From Heterodera schachtii (taxonomy: Eukaryota; Nematoda; Chromadorea; Rhabditida; Heteroderidae), in contig SIJG01000065.1 in NCBI GenBank assembly GCA_023374025.1, positions 419,496 to 483,495 of the forward strand: a DNA stretch of 64,000 nt, given 5' to 3'. A program made the position numbers and the translations under genes. This document shows positions 36,874 to 48,048 of the stretch, piece after piece. The notes below the pieces were generated by a model that was not told where the DNA came from, did not search any database, and saw nothing but the letters and a program-made list of their open reading frames with translations. Each line of letters begins with the position of its first letter. The first letter of the stretch is position 1.

Positions 36874-39434
36874 ATGGAGCTCGAAGAAGGAGAATATGTC
36901 GAGGAAGAAGAGCTTTTTACGCGCAATCAACGTCAAAAAAACAAATTTCAATTATCAATAAATGGAGAACATCTCAATTCATCTGTTTTAAAGCGAAGAC
37001 GTGAAGAGGATGATTATGAAACAGTCAGCATGGAGTTAGAAAGCGATCCAGGTGCATTACAATTTGTTGTACGTATTTGATAAGTTTTAAGATAATTGTC
37101 TGGTTTTCCCTAATGTAAGACAAAAAAAAATGGATGGGACAAATCTAACAGAAAACAAATTGATATTTTAATCCACAGATGGTTAATTTAGAGATGTCCA
37201 AAGAAAGTAAAACAACCGAACACCACAGCGAAGACGAAGTTGAGCTGCTGAGAAGACAATTACTTTCTCAGGCAAACATTTTTACTGGGAATGTTTTTTT
37301 TTATCTCTTATTCTCATAAAAATTTCATTAAACGGCAATTTTTACTTAACAGCAGTTATAGGTTCAAATGAAGAAAGCGAAGAAGCAAACAATGAACGAT
37401 TGCGTCTCAGAAATGCAAAAAGAAATGGAGGGAAGTGAAAACGTGGAGTCAACCGAAAGAATGAACGACTTGCAGCGTATGAGTGAGAAATTACGGCAAC
37501 TGAATGAGCAGTTAACGGAGGCACAACTTTTGCAGTCAACAATTGTGCGACGAAAAAAGCGATTGCAGGTCCATCCGTAAAAATGGCTCAAATATATTTC
37601 CAATAAATTAATCATGTGCAGAACTGTTCAAAAAAAAAGCTAAGGAAAATAGTGTGCCAAACTGAGAGTTTATATTTCAAGAATTGAACTCGTTTAGGAT
37701 TCGCTAATTGAATGTGAAGAGGAGCTAACGCGTAGTCAAAAGAAAGTAAGCTCAGTGGTGGAGGAAATTGTCGGGCTGTGGTCACAAGCAGCGAAAGACG
37801 GACTTAAAGCCACACTTACTGAGAGCAAAAAAGAGATGAACTCGCGAAGAATTAGCACGGACAAAGAAAATGCTCATGCAATACGCACATCGGAAAAGAA
37901 TTTGACGGCCGAAAACTCATCAAAAAGTAATTGGTCCTTTTGGAAAAATTCATTTATTTTTTCGTTTTCAGGACAAAGATATAATAAGGAAGCCAATACG
38001 GCAGCAAAGTCTGCTAATTTGGATCAAGAAAACAGGAAAAAGGGAAATGGAAAGGACAAAGAAGACGAAAAATCAAGGAAAACAATTCGCAAAGACAATG
38101 AGGAAAATCCGAAGAAAACGCGAGAGGGACTCAGAGAAGAAAGTGCGAATGTGGGACAAAGAGGAGGAAGAGAAGAACGGAGGAAATCAAGCAGTACTCG
38201 CTACTCCCTCACCGAATCGATGACAGTGACAGTTCACACAGAGAAGCAAAAGGAATCGAATTCGCAAACGGAAAGAACTGTCGTAGCCAAAGGCAAGGCC
38301 AACGAAACGACCAATTCGCGGAATGAGAGAGTGGTGGAGACTATTGGAAATGCCAAAGAAATGACAAATTCGCGGAATGAGAGGGGCAAAGGAAGTGCCA
38401 ACGAAACGACCATTTTGCAGACGGAGAGAGTAGTGGAGACCATTGGGAATGCCAAAGAAACGACTGATTCGCGGCATGAGAGGACTATCCAAGGAAGTGC
38501 CAACGAAACGACCATTTTGCAGACGGAGAGAGTAGTGGAGACCATTGGGAATGCCAAAGAAACGACTGATTCGCGGCATGAGAGGACTATCCAAGGAAGT
38601 GCCAACGAAACGACCATTTTGCAGACGGAGAGAGTGATGGAGACCATTGGAAATGCCAACGAAATTGCCAATTCCGTAACCAAAGGAAGTGCCAACGAAA
38701 CGACCATTTTGCAGACGGAGAGAGCGGTGGAGGCCCTGCAAAAAAGTGGGGTGCACAACAATGTTCTTCAGCAAAGACAAGAAGTCGCAAATACTGAGGA
38801 AAACATTGGGAAGGGACGGCGTGAAAATGTGACCACGGAGGACATTTTTGTGGAGAAACAACAAAGGGAAGTTGCAGAGACAGCTCCTCTTTCTCGGCTG
38901 ATCGGTGAAAACGATCGTATCGACGGGTTTTTGGCCAGTATTCGCGCATATAGGTAAGTGACAATCTGATGTTGAACCTTTCATCGTTTGTCTTAACAAA
39001 TGCATCATTTAGACTGAATCCACGCTTCTCACATCGGCTGCTTGCCCACCATTCCATTTCCAATCGGCTTGATCCCTTTGTGCCGCTTTGCCCTTTCCAA
39101 TTGCACGGCCGTTGCGCGGATACGAATTGTCCTTGGTAATTTATTACAATGTGACTTTGAATTAAGGAGAGCTGGTAATTTATTTTTACGACAGTATTTG
39201 TGTTAATTTGTTAATGCGTTGTTTTTCATCAATTAAATTCGCAGGCAACATGAAAATGAGTATCGGATGAGTGAAGTGGACATTGTATCCGAAGTGATCG
39301 CCCTTTGGCCAAATGTCTGCCCTCGGGGGATGCTGCCCGGTCAGTTAATGGTTACGTGACATTTGCGCCTATTCCCAAAATCATGTTCAAATTTTAAAAT
39401 TCTTTTTTCAACCCCAGATCGCCTAAACGCTTAA
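36874..39434 (+). CDS. ZFC3H1-like coiled-coil protein with C-terminal zinc finger
   Basis: Starts MELEEGEYVEEEELF at ATG 36874, an acidic N-terminus. Two coiled-coil segments follow (LQRMSEKLRQLNEQLTEAQL near 37470-37525 and the exon near 37700-37760), then a long charged, low-complexity exon (37755-38957) with a 34-residue tandem repeat. The C-terminal exons (39010-39135 and 39244-39340) give CPFQLHGRCADTNCPWQH, spacing C-x8-C-x5-C-x3-H. That is the pattern of the ZFC3H1/Red1 putative zinc finger, and it is followed by SEVIALWPNVCPRG. ZFC3H1 is part of the PAXT connection that targets polyadenylated nuclear RNA to the exosome. The final exon is tiny (DRLNA, stop 39434). The zinc finger is the only strong link to the family. 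Confidence 0.62.
38289..38735 (+). repeat. In-frame 102-bp tandem repeat (34 residues)
   Basis: Units begin GGAAGTGCCAACGAAACGAC at 38391, 38493, 38595 and 38685 (the last after a 90-bp unit), with a more diverged unit upstream. The encoded unit has the pattern GSANETTILQTERVVETI then GNAKETTDSRHERTIQ. The 38391 and 38493 copies are nearly identical, implying recent expansion. The repeat keeps the antisense frame open too. Confidence 0.93.
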
Positions 39435-39866
39435 AATAAGCGATTGAATTGAACGGTCAGCAAATTTTTCAAAATATTTTTCAAACACTATAATAATTGT
39501 TCCCAATTTAACCAAAAGACCTTGTTTTCTTAAATGTAAGCTTTTTACGACCTTACGATTTTTGGCATGGGCGCATATGTCCGAGGCGCAAAGTCTGCGC
39601 ACGCAGTCAATGCCATTGATAAAATAAAACAATCCTTTGTCAGACCAATACGCAACAACTCTTTTGGCAAATGATCGGTTGGAAGTGGTCATTGGGTTTC
39701 TGCTTTCCATAATGCCAGAAGAGGCGTTCAGCATAAGGTTGGACGCGTGTTCGAGAATTCCGAGATTGCCTTCTAAACCCATTCCTACGGGTTCGTTCTT
39801 ATCAGACAGTGCAAGGGGTGTCTCAGATCGACGGCCGTACCAAGACGAATGAGTCAGGGAAGCTCA
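39423..39866 (-). CDS. Possible exon of an unknown gene
   Basis: An open minus-strand frame with coding-like composition. From the upstream side it reads SLTHSSWYGRRSETPLAL, then ATG 39782 (MGLEGNLGILEHASNLML), then KRVVAYWSDKGLFYFINGID. A possible donor follows KNRKVVKS near 39545; otherwise the frame ends at 39423. It overlaps the 3' end of the zinc-finger gene by 12 bases, tail to tail. I do not recognise the protein. It has no signal peptide in view and no confirmed first exon. Confidence 0.25.
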
Positions 39867-40737
39867 AGGATTAGATTCATATAACCGCCCCATTTTTGAT
39901 GATGGCGCGCTATTTTTAAGCATTTACAGAATTTATGGTGTGGTATCCGACGATTCCGAAGGCGCCGCTATGGAATTATAATGTTTAGGTACACATTTTC
40001 AAACTATACTAAAAAGGGGTCAAAAGTTTCGTCGTCTTCCTTCTTTTACACGCCCTCCCTTCCCCTTACAGAGGGGTCTCATTGTCAGGCCTCTTACGAT
40101 GATGGACACTCCTTGCAGTTCTTAGTTTGCATATAAATAAATATTTTAGAGGAAAGCATTGAATTCGTCTCCCTATTATCCACCAAACATTTCTTGCATG
40201 GTTCCTCCACACCAATTTGTTGATCGTACAAATGTCAAATGTTTATGCCATAGATTTTATCGCGTCAACACATTTCTTGCTGAAAAATTCACCCCCCCCC
40301 CTCCATTCATATTTTGTCTTCGAATTACATCAAGATTTGAATTTAGATGTATATGAAGTAATTTGTGCCTGATCAAAAATAACAATACAAAAAAGGCAGC
40401 GATTAATATTTATTGAATTAAATGGCAAAAAATTGTATAAATTGGCGTTATGAGTCATTTTGTCTAACACTGGGCTTGACCCATAGTACGGTTGAAGAAA
40501 GGTGTTCATTTTTAGAAATTTTAAAAACTGAAATTCTTGATAAAATTGAAATTGTTTGATGCATATTGTTTTTAGTAGGGCACTCATTTCTTGAATTTGA
40601 CTATTTTTTACCTCTAAAAATCATTTGGTGAGATGAGTCATTCATTTTGTTTTGTAATATGTGTTTATTTTTTAGATAAAGGCTTGCTGATAATTTCCAA
40701 TTTTGACGTTTAACTAATCATTTTGACTTTCGTTCCA
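39867..40737. other. Intergenic region upstream of CHMP2A
   Basis: AT-rich with a C run near 40292. There is no convincing coding sequence. It must contain the CHMP2A promoter. Confidence 0.5.
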
Positions 40738-42024
40738 ATGGAATTTCTTTTTGGTAAGTTAGCAATCTTCTTTTTTTGTAAATTAATAAAATATATTAGG
40801 AAAGCGCAAAACTCCGACGGAAATGTTACGGCAAAACCAACGTGCACTGAATAAAGCAATTCGGGAATTGGACAGGGAACGCCAACGGTTGGAAATGTCG
40901 GAGAAGAAAATAATCGCGGACATTAAGAAAATGGCCAAAATGGGGCAAATGGTAGGTGTTAATTCTTCTTTTTTGGCAGAAAACGAATAAAAAAAAGGAC
41001 GTCACAAATTTCGTTATAGAATTTAACCCTCATCCCTTTGCTATGGTATATCAATTTTCGAATTTCATTTTAGAATTCTGTACGAATAATGGCAAAGGAT
41101 TTGGTTAGGACGCGTCAATACGTGAAAAAGGTTTTTGCCTTATTGCTTTATGCCATTGTAATATTGCCTATTCAGTTTATTATGATGAGAGCGAACATCC
41201 AGGCGGTCTCTTTGAAGGTTCAAACGCTGAAGAGCCAAGACTCAATGGCCCAAGTGCGTCCCCTTGGATTAAAATCGGAATGATTCGATTAATTAATTTC
41301 AAGGCAATGAAAGGCGTCACGCGGGCGATGCGCAGCATGAACAAGCAGCTGAACTTGCCGCAAATTCAGAAGATAATGAATGAATTTGAGAAGCAATCCG
41401 AAATTATGGACATGAAGGAGGAAATGATGGACGACGCAATTGACGAAGCGATGGGCGACGCGGACGAAGAGGAAGAGACGGACAAAGTGGTGCAGCAGGT
41501 GGGCACAGCGAACAACGCAAATGCACAGAACGGGGGGGGGGCAGCCGGGAAAGGTAAAACGCACCCCACGCTCAGAGTAGACCGTTTTAGAAAATTTTAC
41601 TAAAATTTTCAATAAGTTTTTTCAAAAATCAACAAATAGCAATTTTTTCATGAAATTTGCTAAAAAAAATATGCTTCAAACTTAAGTTGTTTCTATTTTA
41701 GAGTCGTAAACAGTATTAAATTTAAGAAAACTCGTTCTTTTGGTTTAATACGAACAACAATTCTGTTGTTTGAAAAATTTGCTGGTACTCGGTTTCGACT
41801 TTTAGAAAGTCACAATCATTCTCTAGGTACTCGACGAATTAGGCATTCAATTGACTGAAGAGATGGGAAAATTGCCAAGTGCGACGGACGGACTGAACGT
41901 GGGCGCACAGAAAGACCAACAAAGACAGCCACAGGCGACCGCGGTGGGCGGAGAAGCGTCGTCAGCGATGTCGGACATTGACGCGGATTTGCAGGCGCGG
42001 CTGGAGAATTTGAGACGAGAATAA
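40738..42024 (+). CDS. CHMP2A: ESCRT-III subunit CHMP2A/Vps2
   Basis: Core ESCRT-III filament protein that recruits Vps4 for membrane scission. Exon 1 (ATG 40738) encodes MEFLFG. Next comes KRKTPTEMLRQNQRALNKAI near 40805, a basic amphipathic helix, then EMSEKKIIADIKKMAKMGQM near 40900, and after an intron VRIMAKDLVRTRQYVKK near 41080-41130. The remaining core is FIMMRANIQAVSLKVQTLKS near 41180, MKGVTRAMRSMNKQLNLPQI near 41310, and EKQSEIMDMKEEMMDDAIDE near 41400. A 326-bp intron (about 41501-41826) with a G run splits VVQQ from VLDELGIQLTEEMGKLP. The MIM1 motif DADLQARLENLRRE closes the protein at 42024. Introns are otherwise about 45 nt. It is complete and well conserved. Confidence 0.95.
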
Positions 42025-42475
42025 AAGAGCGAAAAAAGGATGCTGGAGGGAATGAGGACATTTTGCACATATGACAAGCAAAATTTTAAAGATAAAGCGA
42101 GTGAAAAATTGTTACGGTGTTATTATGTCCTAAAACTTTCCGCGACGGAGTTTTTATGGTGAAAATGACTACTTTTTTGGTTTGTCCCGCTAGTTCTTAA
42201 ATGACATATCTCTAGTTCACTTTACGCGTCCAATCAATGACCATCCTCAGTTTTGGTACACCGTCGCCGCAGAAATTTCAAAAAATTTTCTTGATTTTCG
42301 TATAAAAATTTTCGGTCATACTGCGTTTCGTTCCCGCCCCCCTTAAAAACAAGTTTCCTGGGGTTTTCGAGGTCGCTGATCACGAATCCGAAATCAATTT
42401 CGGCCAATTCCGAACCCCGGACCCGAATTCTAAAAAAAAATCGAAAGTTCAAACTAGAATTTTGCAGTTTTGGTA

Positions 42476-43415
42476 TAAAATCGGGTAAATATCCATCATA
42501 GGTCCCAGACTCAAAATTGCATAAAAACACTTTTATAGGTTTTCTTAGGTGCTGAAAACGCCTAAACCGTCAAAAAAACTGCGCGGCAAAGCGTTTAAAC
42601 CGGTTTAAAACTCGAAAATTTGAGTGAAAAGGGAGGCACCTGACCTTTTAAAACGGTCTAAATCACACAAATTTGATATCATTCGAAAGCTCTTGACGAG
42701 CTAAGTCTAAAAATCAGGAAACAAAGTCGAACCAATGCCATCTAGGCACTGGGACAACTGAGTCCCAGTGAAAATGGACACTTCAGTACCAAAAAATAAT
42801 AAACGGGAAATAACAATTTAAAAGCAAAATTTCGCAAAAGGGAGCATGCGAAGACGGAGCAAGTAGTGGGGCGAGACGGAGGGCGGAGGAAGCAGTCTGA
42901 CGAGCGCCACAGGCGGTTGACTGCGGGGGCCCGAAGGGCCCCCGCCAATCAGTCAACCGCCTGCGGATCACGCGCGGACTTCTTCCGTAGCCCGTAGTCT
43001 CGCCCCACCTACTGGCCGCCGTAGTCGAGTGTGCGGCGGTTTTTTTAGCGCAATAAGCTAAATTGAACTTTTATATTTGACGTTCTTTTCCCATTTTTTG
43101 ACTAATGGTTTAAAAATAGTTTTAACGTTTTTGAGGACCCATAACATGCTCGGTTCGACTTCATTCCCTGATTTGCTTTCGAATGATACCAAATTTGTTC
43201 AAAATTTTTTATTTAAAATTGATTTTTGGCTTGATTTTTGTGGCAAATTTTCATGATTTAAACCGGTTCAAAAACCGGTTTAAGCGCTTTTCCGCGCAGT
43301 TTTTTGACGGTTTAGGCGTTTTCAGCACCTAAGAAAACCTATAAAAGTGTTTTTATGCGATTTTAAGTCTGGGACCTATGATGGATATTTTCCTAAAATC
43401 GGTTTAAGCACACGG
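42476..43415. mobile_element. Foldback with GC-rich hairpin core
   Basis: The left arm (42476 to about 42640) and the right arm (about 43245-43415) are inverted copies. They share ATATCCATCATAGGTCCCAG, CCTATAAAAGTGTTTTTATG, GCTGAAAACGCCTAAACCGT and CTGCGCGG. The exact outer ends and any target duplication are unclear. The interior holds three perfect stems and a GC-rich island quite unlike its AT-rich surroundings. There is no coding capacity. Confidence 0.7.
42745..43045. repeat. GC-rich multi-stem palindromic island
   Basis: CACTGGGAC and GTCCCAGTG pair near 42747-42770. CAGGCGGTTGACTG (42910-42923) pairs perfectly with CAGTCAACCGCCTG (42950-42963), enclosing CGGGGGCCC-GAA-GGGCCCCCG (42924-42944). 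Outside them GGGGCGAGAC (near 42869) pairs with GTCTCGCCCC (near 42996). A GCGGCGG followed by a T run lies near 43035. Confidence 0.85.
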
Positions 43416-43467
43416 AAATTCATGAAATCGGGTTTCCGAATTTTGCATTTTTTTCTAGAAATGGTTT

Positions 43468-44369
43468 GGTACTTATATGGTTTAGCCACCCAAAAAAATA
43501 ATTTTTAAATCATATAAAAATTCTAATTGGTTTTCGGAGTTGTGGGTTTTCGAGGTCGCTGATCATGAATCTGACATCCATTTCGACCAATTTCCTAAAC
43601 CCGGAACCGAATTCGAACAAAAAATTTAAAATTCAAATTTTGCATTTTTGATCTAAAAATGGCTTAGGTGGTCTTTTAGAGTCACCCCCAACTCATCCAT
43701 ACCCAACTCATCCAAACCCAACTCATCCATATCCAACTCATCCATACCCAACTCATCCATAGACCCAACTCATCCATACCCAACTCATCCATAACACTGC
43801 GAGTCATCGTCGTGGCATTTTCTGCTTATGCGAGTCATCGTCGTGGCATTTTCTGCTTATGCGAGTCATCATCGTGGCATTTTCTGCTTATGCGAGTCAT
43901 TGTCGTGGCATTTTTTTGATTGTGCGGTCTTGGCCGTGACATTTTTGATTATGCGGTCTCGGTCGTGGCATTAAATGCCACGGCAACGACTCGCATCGTG
44001 CTATGGTGAGTTGGGTATGGATGAGTTGGGTTTATGGATGAGTTGGGTATGGATGAGTTGGGTTTATGGATGAGTTGGGTATGGATGAGTTGGGCATGGA
44101 TGAGTTGGGTATGGATGAGTTGGGTTTACCCCGGTCTTTTATTGTAGGAGTGATGGATTTGTTGTTTCTGTATGTTTAAACTGATTTTAGACCAAAAATG
44201 CAAAATTTGAATTTTTGTTCGAATTCGGTTCCGGGTTTAGGAAATTGGTCGAAATGGATGTCAGATTCATGATCAGCGACCCCGAAAACCCACAACTCCG
44301 AAAACCAACTAGAATTTTTATATGATTTAAAAAAAAAATTTTTTTGGGTGGGTAAACCATATAAGTACC
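43468..44369. mobile_element. Foldback element with palindromic minisatellite core, TSD AATGGTTT
   Basis: A 902-bp non-coding element. Ends are GGTACTTATATGGTTTA and complement; the arms are nearly identical for about 210 bp and include the shared module (GGTCGCTGATCATGAATCTG). It is flanked by AATGGTTT at 43460-43467 and 44370-44377. The arms enclose a mirror-image minisatellite. It appears to be inserted within an older copy of the same module, since AGAAATGGTTT before it and AATGGTTTAACTG after it resemble continuous module sequence at 59.2 kb. Confidence 0.93.
43684..44131. repeat. Mirror-image minisatellite inside the 43.5-kb element
   Basis: About seven copies of CCCAACTCATCCATA (15 bp) at 43685-43793, then three to four copies of a 31-bp unit starting GCGAGTCATCGTCGTGGCAT (43799-43913) and two diverged units. 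The complementary unit (ATGGATGAGTTGGGT) is repeated at about 44009-44131. The halves face each other as a large inverted repeat. Confidence 0.92.
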
Positions 44370-44636
44370 AATGGTTTAACTGAACTTTAACTTAATGATT
44401 TATCAGTTTGTTTCCGCAAAAAAAAACTATGGCCTAGACTAATTTTGTAAAATACTTCGTTTGCTTATTCATTTTAAGCCATCGACAAAAAAAGGAAATG
44501 AAAATAAAACAATATACAGTAGGGAGTTGAGGAGGTAATTAATTGTGAGGAGCTATCATAATGACAAGGGATGGGGAGGAGTGATGAGATTATCTGCATA
44601 TTATCATCGTTTGCCTGAAAACCCTTCCGATTGTTT

Positions 44637-47600
44637 TCATGCCATTCTCTGTTCAACTGTTAGCAATTGCTTCATTTCGAGCAAAGTCTTCTTCAAATCC
44701 TCCCGAAAACGAATTGAACTCTAAAAATCGACAACCGTTACCAATGTTTTCCTTTCTTATTACCGTGTTAGTAGCGCTTTTCTTTGACGAAATATGGAAA
44801 GAAATTTGGTCTTCGCCCGCAACGATGTACGAAACTCCGTAACCCGCGTCAGTGACCGGGCCAAAACCGCCGCCAGCACTCACCAGCTTCAATTTCTGTG
44901 CCATGGAAATGCCTTCCTGCTCGGAATCGAATTGGTTGAGTGGGGTTTGTGAAGTTGACAGCAAATATTGAGGCGGGAAAATCTTGTCGAAGAACGGTGA
45001 ACTCTCTTCCAAATGGCGCATGACAACGTACAAGGCGAAGAGATGCCTGTCCACGCCCTATTGAGGAAAGGCACTCGAAAATTACAGAAAATGACCTTCG
45101 GCGATAATCCCCCTCCCCTTTGGAAGAGGAAAGGGTGTCGAATCAACTTTCGTTGTTGCGCCCCTCTTCGCTTTTTTCGCGACCCCCGCCCACCCTCCCC
45201 CCCCCCGCATTGCACAGCTATGCTATTTGTAAGTGGAGTCTAAGTGTTCGTCCTCACCTTCCCACACATCGCATCCCGTGTCAAATTCTGATGGCGTTCT
45301 GCCGCGAGTCGAAGTAAGCGCAAACGTTCCTCATTCTGTAATTTTCTTTTAAAGGAAAACTCAAATGATGGGAAAGCACGGACCATCTGCTGGGGGTCCA
45401 ACATCGCCCTGACAAAATCACACGATTCGTTAGTACACGAGCGAATCGTTTCCGTGCGACCCTCGCGGAATAAACGCGTGATGGACGCCTCGTAAGTCAG
45501 CGAAAAAGAACCTTGGTTCTAAAATTAAAATAAACAAAAATAAATTATGGAAAAGAACCCTGAAGTAAGTGAGCTGAAGAGCCATTTGCATGAAGGCATC
45601 CGGCGAAATCTTCAGCTTTTTCACGGTCCCTTTGCCATAGTCTGTCCAAACCAACAGTGCCATCTCCACGTCAGCGATCAACTCATCCGCCACGTGGCGA
45701 GAAACTTCAATTTGTTTCTAAAAATGCATTCATTGTAAAACTGGCATTAAGTGAACAAGCGACACCTGCACTACTTCGTCCAAATCGAATAAGATTCTTT
45801 CCACTTTGACACTTTGGCACACTTCGCCTTTGCAATCGCCGGACGAAGTGTAGCCCTGAACGCAATAGTCCTGAAGCACAACGTATTCCATGAAATGGGC
45901 AGTAACGGCCGCATCCCCTTAAGCAATTAATTTCAAATTTGCTTATAATTAGCGGGAAATGCTGTTGACTACCCCATGAGTGTTCCGTGTTAATGCCAAT
46001 TCGACCGTTCTGCGAAATGATCAAATTGAACGATTTGTCAAACCAACGGTCGTATCCTTTGCCGTGCAGAAGTTTCTCTGCCCAATGGTCCAATTTCGAA
46101 GTATCATTCTAAAACCGGGTTAGAAGACTATGATAGAACAAGCCGTCCACTGACCGGGTCGTAGAATACGGGCTCTTCGTCCAAAATGACGACAAAGGCT
46201 GATCTTTCGATAAGCCGCAGCGACGTTTTGTTGTTGCCCGTGAAGTGCTCCTTCCTAACTTTGGCCCAATGGTCGCGTCTTCCGGCGGTGAGTGCCCCCA
46301 AATGTTTCTCTCCGTTCTTAGGCTCCACATCGCTGTCCAAAATGAACTGAAAAGCTGCCTGAATTTCGCAAGGTTGGTGCAGCCTAAATTTGTGCAGTGG
46401 AAAGAGGCCATCCAATGCTTCTTAGAACCTGGAGCCACTGTGGACTTCCATTTTGTACCAACAGCCTTTGCTGTAGACGGCGATGTGTTTGGCATCGTGC
46501 CAACTCAGGAATTTGTCGATTTCTTCGCCAGGAATACGACACGAATTGAACAGACGCGAGTATTGCATAGTGCAGAAAGGCACTTTGGCGCGGGGGTTAA
46601 TTGCAAACTTAAAAAGGGGTGATAAGTTAGCCGAACAATGAGACGAAAAAAGGGCACAAACCGGCGAAATGTGTTGGTGATCGATCAGACGACGGAAGCG
46701 TAACGCTGCCCAAGTGACGTTAGCTGCTCGGGCCGCCTGTTTGCTGGTGGGACTTTCGTTAAGCGTGTCAAATCCGTCTGGAAACAAAGGAACCAATTGA
46801 AACGAAAAAAAAAGGAAAAATCCGACAGTAATTGGAGTTGATCATGATCGGCTCGCGCTGAACCAAGTAGATGAACTTCTCCCACCAGTCAGTCACGTAA
46901 TTGGTGGACAGCCACGATTTGATCCACAGATAGCGCTGCAGACGAATGCCCAACCCCTTTTGGAACTTCACGCTCAGTTCTACGAGTTCGTCGTAGTCTC
47001 TGTCCGAAAGGATTGGCCGCATCGAACGGAGATGCTAAAAACAGATAATTAATGAAAAGAGAGGAGATCGACAATCGAAATTAAGTTGCAAATAAAAATG
47101 ATTTTAAAAGGACTCCGGGTTCTGTTACATTCGAATTTCCCATTTTCTTATAATTTTTAGTTTTTTTCGGTAACTGATTGTGAGCGGGTCCTAATCTGTG
47201 ACCCATTCGTCCAGTTGTCCCTCTCAGAAGTAAGGGGGGGGGGGGGGAATTCTAGAAGAGGTCATTAACAGACCCTTTCCATCGTGGAGGCCAACGACGG
47301 CAGTGGGAGATGAGGCAAAGCGCCTTGGAAAGAGTGCGTCATCGGCTCATAGGCGGCAATTTTGTGAAGAACGCAAAACCAAAGTTTGGTCGTTTGTGAA
47401 ATTTGGCCGGAGTGAGGCGATTCGTACATCCAACCTTTGTACATGAGAAACCATTTGAGCAAAAGACGAAAGAATTGGACGAGTAAAAACCTAAAACATT
47501 ATGCCAATTGTAAGACAAAATTAGCAACCGCACCATAAAATGCAACCCGCAAAGGCAATTGAGAGAGTGCGGGACAAAACGTCGAGCCTACAAAAAATAA

Positions 47601-48048
47601 ACTCAAATGTTTATGGTTGGACATTTCCAATAATAATAATTGACAATGGCCACTCTTTTAATATTGACAAAATAAATGACTCACGTGGTGATATTGGAAA
47701 AGACGTAGTCATTGAGCTTATCGGCAAGATTGAACGGAGTTTTGTCATTTCCGAACGAAACATTCAAAGCGGCCACGAGGAAAATGACAATGGCCAACGA
47801 ACGGATATTGGCCGGGAAAATCCCAGCGAAGAAATCATTCTGGAAAACACGAAAGTTAATGAAATACATGAAAAATACAAAAGTAAATATCAGAAATAAA
47901 AGCAAACCTCGAATTTTGCGATGCGTTTTTTATAACTGCGTGAAAACGCGTGCCAAATGTCCCGCAGAACTTCCTGGTCATAAGAGACGGAAATGCCATC
48001 GTGTGTTACGGTGAAGCTTAAGGCAGCAATATTTCTGGCCTCGGCCAT
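44637..48048 (-). CDS. CPT1: Carnitine O-palmitoyltransferase 1
   Basis: CPT1 is the outer-mitochondrial-membrane enzyme that makes acylcarnitines for import. The N-terminus [20 protein letters not shown] (ATG 48048) and [20 protein letters not shown] are hallmark CPT1 regulatory-domain sequences. Two membrane segments follow ([20 protein letters not shown] near 47830-47770 is the first). The catalytic region includes [20 protein letters not shown] near 47020, [20 protein letters not shown] near 46950, and [20 protein letters not shown] near 45995-45890 with the active-site His. Later blocks are [20 protein letters not shown] near 45510, VRAMLDPQQ near 45395, [16 protein letters not shown] near 45050, and [18 protein letters not shown] near 44870. 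The last exon gives [14 protein letters not shown] and the stop is at 44639-44637. Introns carry C/G runs near 47237 and 45197. Confidence 0.95.

Larger units (their letters stand above)
42025..44636. other. Intergenic region made of nested foldback repeats
   Basis: This 2.6-kb gap between the convergent 3' ends of CHMP2A and CPT1 holds no supported gene. It contains a solo module copy (42356-42460), a foldback with a GC-rich hairpin core (42476-43415) and a 902-bp foldback element (43468-44369), each annotated separately. Confidence 0.65.

Noticed and set aside
38187..39008. 273-residue open frame on the minus strand
   Set aside because: It is the antisense shadow of the in-frame 102-bp repeat of the zinc-finger gene; the repeat keeps both strands open. 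The sense protein has a conserved start, coiled coils and zinc finger.
42742..42971. Two minus-strand open frames over the GC-rich island
   Set aside because: They are produced by the GC-rich hairpin sequence, overlap in different frames and show no domain or splice context.
43684..43913. Possible CRISPR-like array of short repeats
   Set aside because: The repeats are contiguous 15-bp and 31-bp minisatellite units without unique spacers, inside a transposon in a eukaryotic genome.
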